Positions 60,888-64,000 of a DNA stretch of 64,000 nt are shown one piece after another. Under the pieces are notes generated by a model. The model did no database searches. It was not told where the DNA came from and saw only the letters and a program-made list of their open reading frames with translations. The stretch is taken from assembly GCA_050115915.1 (NCBI GenBank), contig JASFPP010000001.1, positions 1 to 64,000 of the forward strand, written 5' to 3'. How positions within the stretch are numbered: the stretch's first letter is position 1; every line of letters starts with the position of its first letter. The position numbers and the translations under genes are program-made. The DNA is from WTAW01 sp050115915 (GTDB lineage: Bacteria; Acidobacteriota; Aminicenantia; Aminicenantales; Aminicenantaceae).

Positions 60888-62081
60888 ATGCCGAAAGCCG
60901 AGATCAAGCCAGATGTCTTTTACATCGGCGTCAACGACCGCACGACCGACCTCTTCGAAGGTTTATGGCCCATAACAAAGGAGGGAGTCTCCTACAATTC
61001 CTACCTCATCAACGATGAAAAAACCGCCATAATCGATCTGACCAAATCGATCAAAGGCGACGAATATTTCGACAAGATCGATCACATAACCGACATCAAC
61101 AAGATCGACTATGTCATCGTCAATCACATGGAGCCCGATCATTCCGGGCTAATCCGGACGCTCCGGAGGATCGCCCCGGATGTGACTCTGGTCGGATCGG
61201 CCAAAACTAAGGATATGCTGGCAAAATTTTTCTCTATTACGGACAATGTTTTGGTGGTCAATGATGGGGATACTCTCCCTCTGGGAAAAAGAACCCTGAA
61301 GTTTTTCTCTACTCCATTCCTGCACTGGCCGGAGACTATCATGACCTATGATACATCTGACAGAATCCTCTTCAGCTGCGACGCTTTCGGAAGTTACGGA
61401 GCCATTCGGGGGGCGCTCTTCGATGACGACTGCAAATCCAGGGATTTTTACCTCAGGGAAGCCCTTCGCTATTATGTCAATATCCTGGCGAATTTTAGCC
61501 CCCGAGTGTTGACTTCCATCGACAAATTGAAGGACCTGCCCACTGATATCATCGCCCCTTCCCATGGGCTTATTTGGAGGAACAACATTCCTCTTATCGT
61601 CAACCTCTATAAGAAATGGGCCGAATGTGCCGATGGAGGCGATGAACCGGGAGTGACTCTTATCTATGGTTCCATGTACGGAAACACGGAAGTGGTGATG
61701 AATGCTGTTGCTGAGGGGATTGCGGCAGAGGGTATGGCGCTGGATATTTTTGATGTTTCCCGCAATCACGTCAGCTATATCCTTCCATCCCTCTGGACGA
61801 AACGCGGGGTCATGATCGGCGCCCCCACCTATGAGGTCTCGCTCTTCCCCACCATGGCCGAAGTCCTCAACATGGCTGCACACAAGCGCATCCGGAACAA
61901 AAAGGCCGCCTATTTTGGGAGCTATGGCTGGAGTGGGGGAGCCCTGAAGGGCGTCAAGACGATCGTGGAGCCCTTGAGATGGGAGGTCGTCGATTCCTTC
62001 GAGTTTATCGGGAGCCCCACAAAAGAGGATATAGCCACAGCTAAGGAATTCGGGCGGAAATTTGCCCGGCTTTTCAAATGA
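60888..62081 (+). CDS. FprA-type flavodiiron protein (A-type flavoprotein)
   Basis: These enzymes reduce O2 to water or NO to N2O and protect anaerobes. The N-terminal metallo-beta-lactamase-like domain holds the di-iron ligands: NHMEPDHSG near residue 83, FLHWPE near 145, FSCDAFG near 163 and PSHGLIW near 223. The flavodoxin domain (about 250-397) binds FMN, with LIYGSMYGNTE and GSYGWSGGALK. There is no rubredoxin or flavin reductase extension, so electrons come from separate partners. It is a single gene with its own promoter. It supports an anaerobic life style. Confidence 0.95.
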   Translation: MPKAEIKPDVFYIGVNDRTTDLFEGLWPITKEGVSYNSYLINDEKTAIIDLTKSIKGDEYFDKIDHITDINKIDYVIVNHMEPDHSGLIRTLRRIAPDVTLVGSAKTKDMLAKFFSITDNVLVVNDGDTLPLGKRTLKFFSTPFLHWPETIMTYDTSDRILFSCDAFGSYGAIRGALFDDDCKSRDFYLREALRYYVNILANFSPRVLTSIDKLKDLPTDIIAPSHGLIWRNNIPLIVNLYKKWAECADGGDEPGVTLIYGSMYGNTEVVMNAVAEGIAAEGMALDIFDVSRNHVSYILPSLWTKRGVMIGAPTYEVSLFPTMAEVLNMAAHKRIRNKKAAYFGSYGWSGGALKGVKTIVEPLRWEVVDSFEFIGSPTKEDIATAKEFGRKFARLFK

Positions 62082-62088
62082 TGATCAC

Positions 62089-63015
62089 TTAATGATGGGA
62101 ACCCGGGTATTTTTTCTCTCCGGCTAGAATGCGGATTTTGAGCTGATTTTGGGGAGGGGGCAGAGGGCATGTCGCGAATGGTGTGTAGGCACACGGGGGA
62201 TTATAGGCTCTGTTGAAGTTCAGGTCTACCTTCCCGTTCTCCAGGATACGCGCATTCATGAAGCGGGAGGCCTCGTACGTTTCTTTGCCGTTTGTCTCGT
62301 CCCCGAAAATGAAAAAAAGTGTCTGGGGGTCAGCGGAGAATGCCTCGAGCCTGTAAAGCGTCCCATCGATCTTGAATGTCACATAACCCGGGGTGTCCAT
62401 GACTGTGTTTTTACCGACGGCAGTTCCGACTTCCAGTTTTTTTGGCTTTGCAAAGGCCTGAAACTCCGCTTGCACCCTGTATTTTTCATTCGGCGTAAAG
62501 AAATCGAGGCCCGTATAATTTTTGTAAGGCAAGTGATCGAGATCGCGCAATCGGATCGCATACATGTCGAATCGTTGGATCACCCACATGCGCAGGTTAT
62601 TCAATTCGACGATATCGGGTTTCCCCGTATCATCGGCTTTCAATTCGAACCGATGGATGGTTTTGCCATCGACCTTGAGCGGGATTCCTTGTTCGGCGAT
62701 GACGCTAACCGTCCCGTTATCCAGATAGAATCTCCCCGCGACTTGAGGGGCCGATCCCTCGGGGAGCTTGATGGGATTTTTCCCTGATGTTCCGAAAGCG
62801 TTCTCTCCCTCTTCGAGCCAATACAGTCCGGCGATATTTAACCAGCTTGTGGGGGCTCTCATCTCTTTGTCGCGCTTTTTTCTCCATTCGGCCTCTTCCT
62901 GGAGAAAAGTCTTCGAGTCATCATGGGAGAGTGCTTCTGAATAAGCCGAAGGTGTGAGGCATAAGATAAACAGCCACAGGATCCCAAGGAAAGAGCACTG
63001 TGTTTTGGCTTTCAT
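62089..63015 (-). CDS. DUF1684 family exported protein
   Basis: The signal peptide is about residues 1-24 (PSAYSEA). The mature part matches DUF1684: EEAEWRKKRDKEMRAPTSWL, AGLYWLEEG, and the C-terminal block FNRAYNPPCAYTPFATCPLPP. That block is the most conserved part of the family and contains two cysteines. Function is not established. The ATG at 63015, with GGAG 6 bases before it, is used; an ATG at 63027 is also plausible, while the longer frame to 63114 lacks a signal peptide at its start. Convergent with the flavodiiron gene, 7 bases apart. Confidence 0.9.
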   Translation of the reverse strand: MKAKTQCSFLGILWLFILCLTPSAYSEALSHDDSKTFLQEEAEWRKKRDKEMRAPTSWLNIAGLYWLEEGENAFGTSGKNPIKLPEGSAPQVAGRFYLDNGTVSVIAEQGIPLKVDGKTIHRFELKADDTGKPDIVELNNLRMWVIQRFDMYAIRLRDLDHLPYKNYTGLDFFTPNEKYRVQAEFQAFAKPKKLEVGTAVGKNTVMDTPGYVTFKIDGTLYRLEAFSADPQTLFFIFGDETNGKETYEASRFMNARILENGKVDLNFNRAYNPPCAYTPFATCPLPPPQNQLKIRILAGEKKYPGSHH

Positions 63016-63184
63016 GATTCGCTCCATTCGTCCTCTCGTTTTCCCTATGTTAGAGAAATCGTTGATTATGTCAATGTTTATGTGCAGCTTTCCCGAAACC
63101 GGGCTTACGGACATTGCGGAAGCCTCAACCGGCGATTTTAAAACTGAAATTCCCTTCAGTTTTCAAAGTCCCCTAAAAATGTGA

Positions 63185-63190
63185 TAGAAT
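63185..63190 (+). promoter_or_regulatory. Possible -10 box of the following unknown gene
   Basis: TAGAAT (63185-63190), with TTCAAA 17 bases upstream (63162-63167), lies 30 bases before the ATG at 63221. Divergent from the DUF1684 gene. Confidence 0.4.
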
Positions 63191-63220
63191 AACGGTCACA
63201 AGATTAGCTCGAGGATCACT

Positions 63221-63682
63221 ATGACAAAGGATTGGAAAGATAACTTAGCGAGTTTTTTTGATGGCTACAGGATCATCGAAAGAAGCAAAGAAGATACCAT
63301 TAAGAACTTCGATCAGTTTTGTGAATTTGTGGCTGAACCCGCCTTCGAGAGCCTGGGAGAAGAGCTCGAGAATTACAGAATAACATCCAAAATAAAAAGA
63401 GATAAGGGAAAATCGGTCGCCTTCCAGATCAATTTTCCCAAGTCCAAAGTCGAAAACTTTCTTTACATTATCGTGTTCCCCAGAAATTCGCTCGAGCTCC
63501 AACTCAAGCTTTTGATCAAGGGAAGGCCGGACATCAACAGCCCCATGGAGTGTACAGAAGGCCGATTTATGAAAGATGTCGCACCTGCCGAGATCTTAAA
63601 GCTGAAAAAAGAAGACCTCATCCAGGATGTCATCGAGCACTACCGCAACTTCTGCTTCAAGGCCGCCACACAAACGGACTAA
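63221..63682 (+). CDS. Soluble protein of unknown function
   Basis: A 153-residue protein without a signal peptide or membrane span. It begins with a helical segment (MTKDWKDNLASFFDGYRII), has a beta-rich middle (KSVAFQINFPKSKVENFLYI, LELQLKLLIKGRP) and ends in a helix (LIQDVIEHYRNFCFKAAT). I recognise no family. GAGGA lies upstream of the ATG. The MFS gene begins 11 bases later, so the two may be co-transcribed. Confidence 0.75.
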   Translation: MTKDWKDNLASFFDGYRIIERSKEDTIKNFDQFCEFVAEPAFESLGEELENYRITSKIKRDKGKSVAFQINFPKSKVENFLYIIVFPRNSLELQLKLLIKGRPDINSPMECTEGRFMKDVAPAEILKLKKEDLIQDVIEHYRNFCFKAATQTD

Positions 63683-63693
63683 CACCCTCCCCT

Positions 63694-64000
63694 ATGAAAA
63701 AATCAATTTCGCGGATGGAGGGGAGATCTTTACCCCGCGTCGTGCTTGGGATGCATTTTCTGGTGCTGCTGGTTTTTTCGTCTCTGGCTGTGTATCACCT
63801 CTTTCCTCTTTTCCTGGAAGACGTTGGGGGATCGCCTCAAGAGATCGGATTGATCGTGGGGCTCTTTTCCATCGCAGCCTTTCTCTCCAGACCGCTCACC
63901 GGTTGGTTCCTGCGTCGGTTTCCGCCAAAAAAAGTGTGTGTGGCTGGCCTTGTTCTGATGCTCGTTGTTTCTGCTCTCTATGTTTTTGTGGACCGGATCG
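63694..64000 (+). CDS. MFS transporter, 3' end beyond the window
   Basis: An ATG at 63694 opens a frame that runs to the window edge (102 codons). It shows a first membrane span (VLGMHFLVLLVFSSLAVYHL), then GSPQEIGLIVGLFSIAAFLS and the MFS loop 2-3 motif RPLTGWFLRRFPPKKV, then a third span. The GxLxDrxxRRxx-like motif A is present in the variant form GWFLRRFPPKK. Substrate unknown; no close Shine-Dalgarno. Confidence 0.85.
   Translation, partial: MKKSISRMEGRSLPRVVLGMHFLVLLVFSSLAVYHLFPLFLEDVGGSPQEIGLIVGLFSIAAFLSRPLTGWFLRRFPPKKVCVAGLVLMLVVSALYVFVDRI

Noticed and set aside
61149..61883. 244-codon minus-strand frame opposite the flavodiiron gene
   Set aside because: The plus strand encodes a full set of di-iron ligands; the minus frame has none of the marks of a gene.

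Overview
The window reads as chromosomal DNA of a Gram-negative bacterium, probably anaerobic. Evidence for an outer membrane: an ADP-heptose pathway enzyme (RfaE2), a GT9 heptosyltransferase-like protein, a Wzm/Wzt-like glycan exporter, a DUF5916 barrel protein and an AMIN-plus-barrel protein. A flavodiiron protein, B12-radical SAM chemistry and Na+-coupled amino-acid carriers fit an anaerobic peptide or amino-acid user. The mixture (DUF5916, DUF1684, pyruvoyl arginine decarboxylase, split F-type ATPase with b and b') recalls Acidobacteriota and candidate phylum Aminicenantes. That placement is an impression from gene content, not a test. I see no rRNA, tRNA, CRISPR array, transposase or phage gene.

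Layout. 0-6 kb: three secreted or envelope proteins (a propeller/FN3 protein with two G9 tracts, an AMIN/barrel protein, an SGNH hydrolase with propeller and FN3 parts). 6-12 kb: radical SAM protein, RsmA, a possible sulfur-handling trio (SufS-like enzyme, small membrane protein, PP-loop ATPase) and a TolB-like protein. 12-28.5 kb: a glycan region with GT2, GT9, GT4 and GT-C glycosyltransferases, AsnB, methyltransferases, an epimerase, an acyltransferase, and a B12-radical SAM / HpnK-like deacetylase / polyprenyl-P-sugar synthase / PMT-like run. A DAACS transporter sits inside it. 28.5-38 kb: pseudo-response regulator, accD, folC, then atpF'-F-H-A-G-D-C without a or c subunit genes, then a TrmN6-like methyltransferase. 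38-41.4 kb: Wzm/Wzt exporter, DUF2061 protein, rfaE2.

41.4-46.2 kb: a tiny strongly promoted minus-strand transcript, a secreted C26-like protein, a DUF5916 protein and a small transglutaminase-like gene pair. 46.2-51.7 kb: mfd followed by two periplasmic parvulin/SurA-type chaperones. 51.7-60.7 kb (minus strand): pyruvoyl arginine decarboxylase, a membrane-anchored protein, the conserved YibQ-like deacetylase / S41 protease / EnvC block (the protease has lost its catalytic residues), a UPF0104 flippase-like protein, an AGCS symporter with an extra secreted-type N-terminal domain, and an NSS symporter. 60.9-64 kb: flavodiiron protein, DUF1684 protein, an unknown protein and the start of an MFS transporter.

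Dispersed non-coding structure includes a degenerate repeat of about 190 bp present at 6.0, 16.7 and 31.5 kb with a fragment at 42.9 kb, and a palindromic element with flanking direct repeats at 28.5-28.8 kb. Many promoters are close to the sigma-70 consensus, and some -10 boxes lie so near the start codon that leaderless mRNA is possible.
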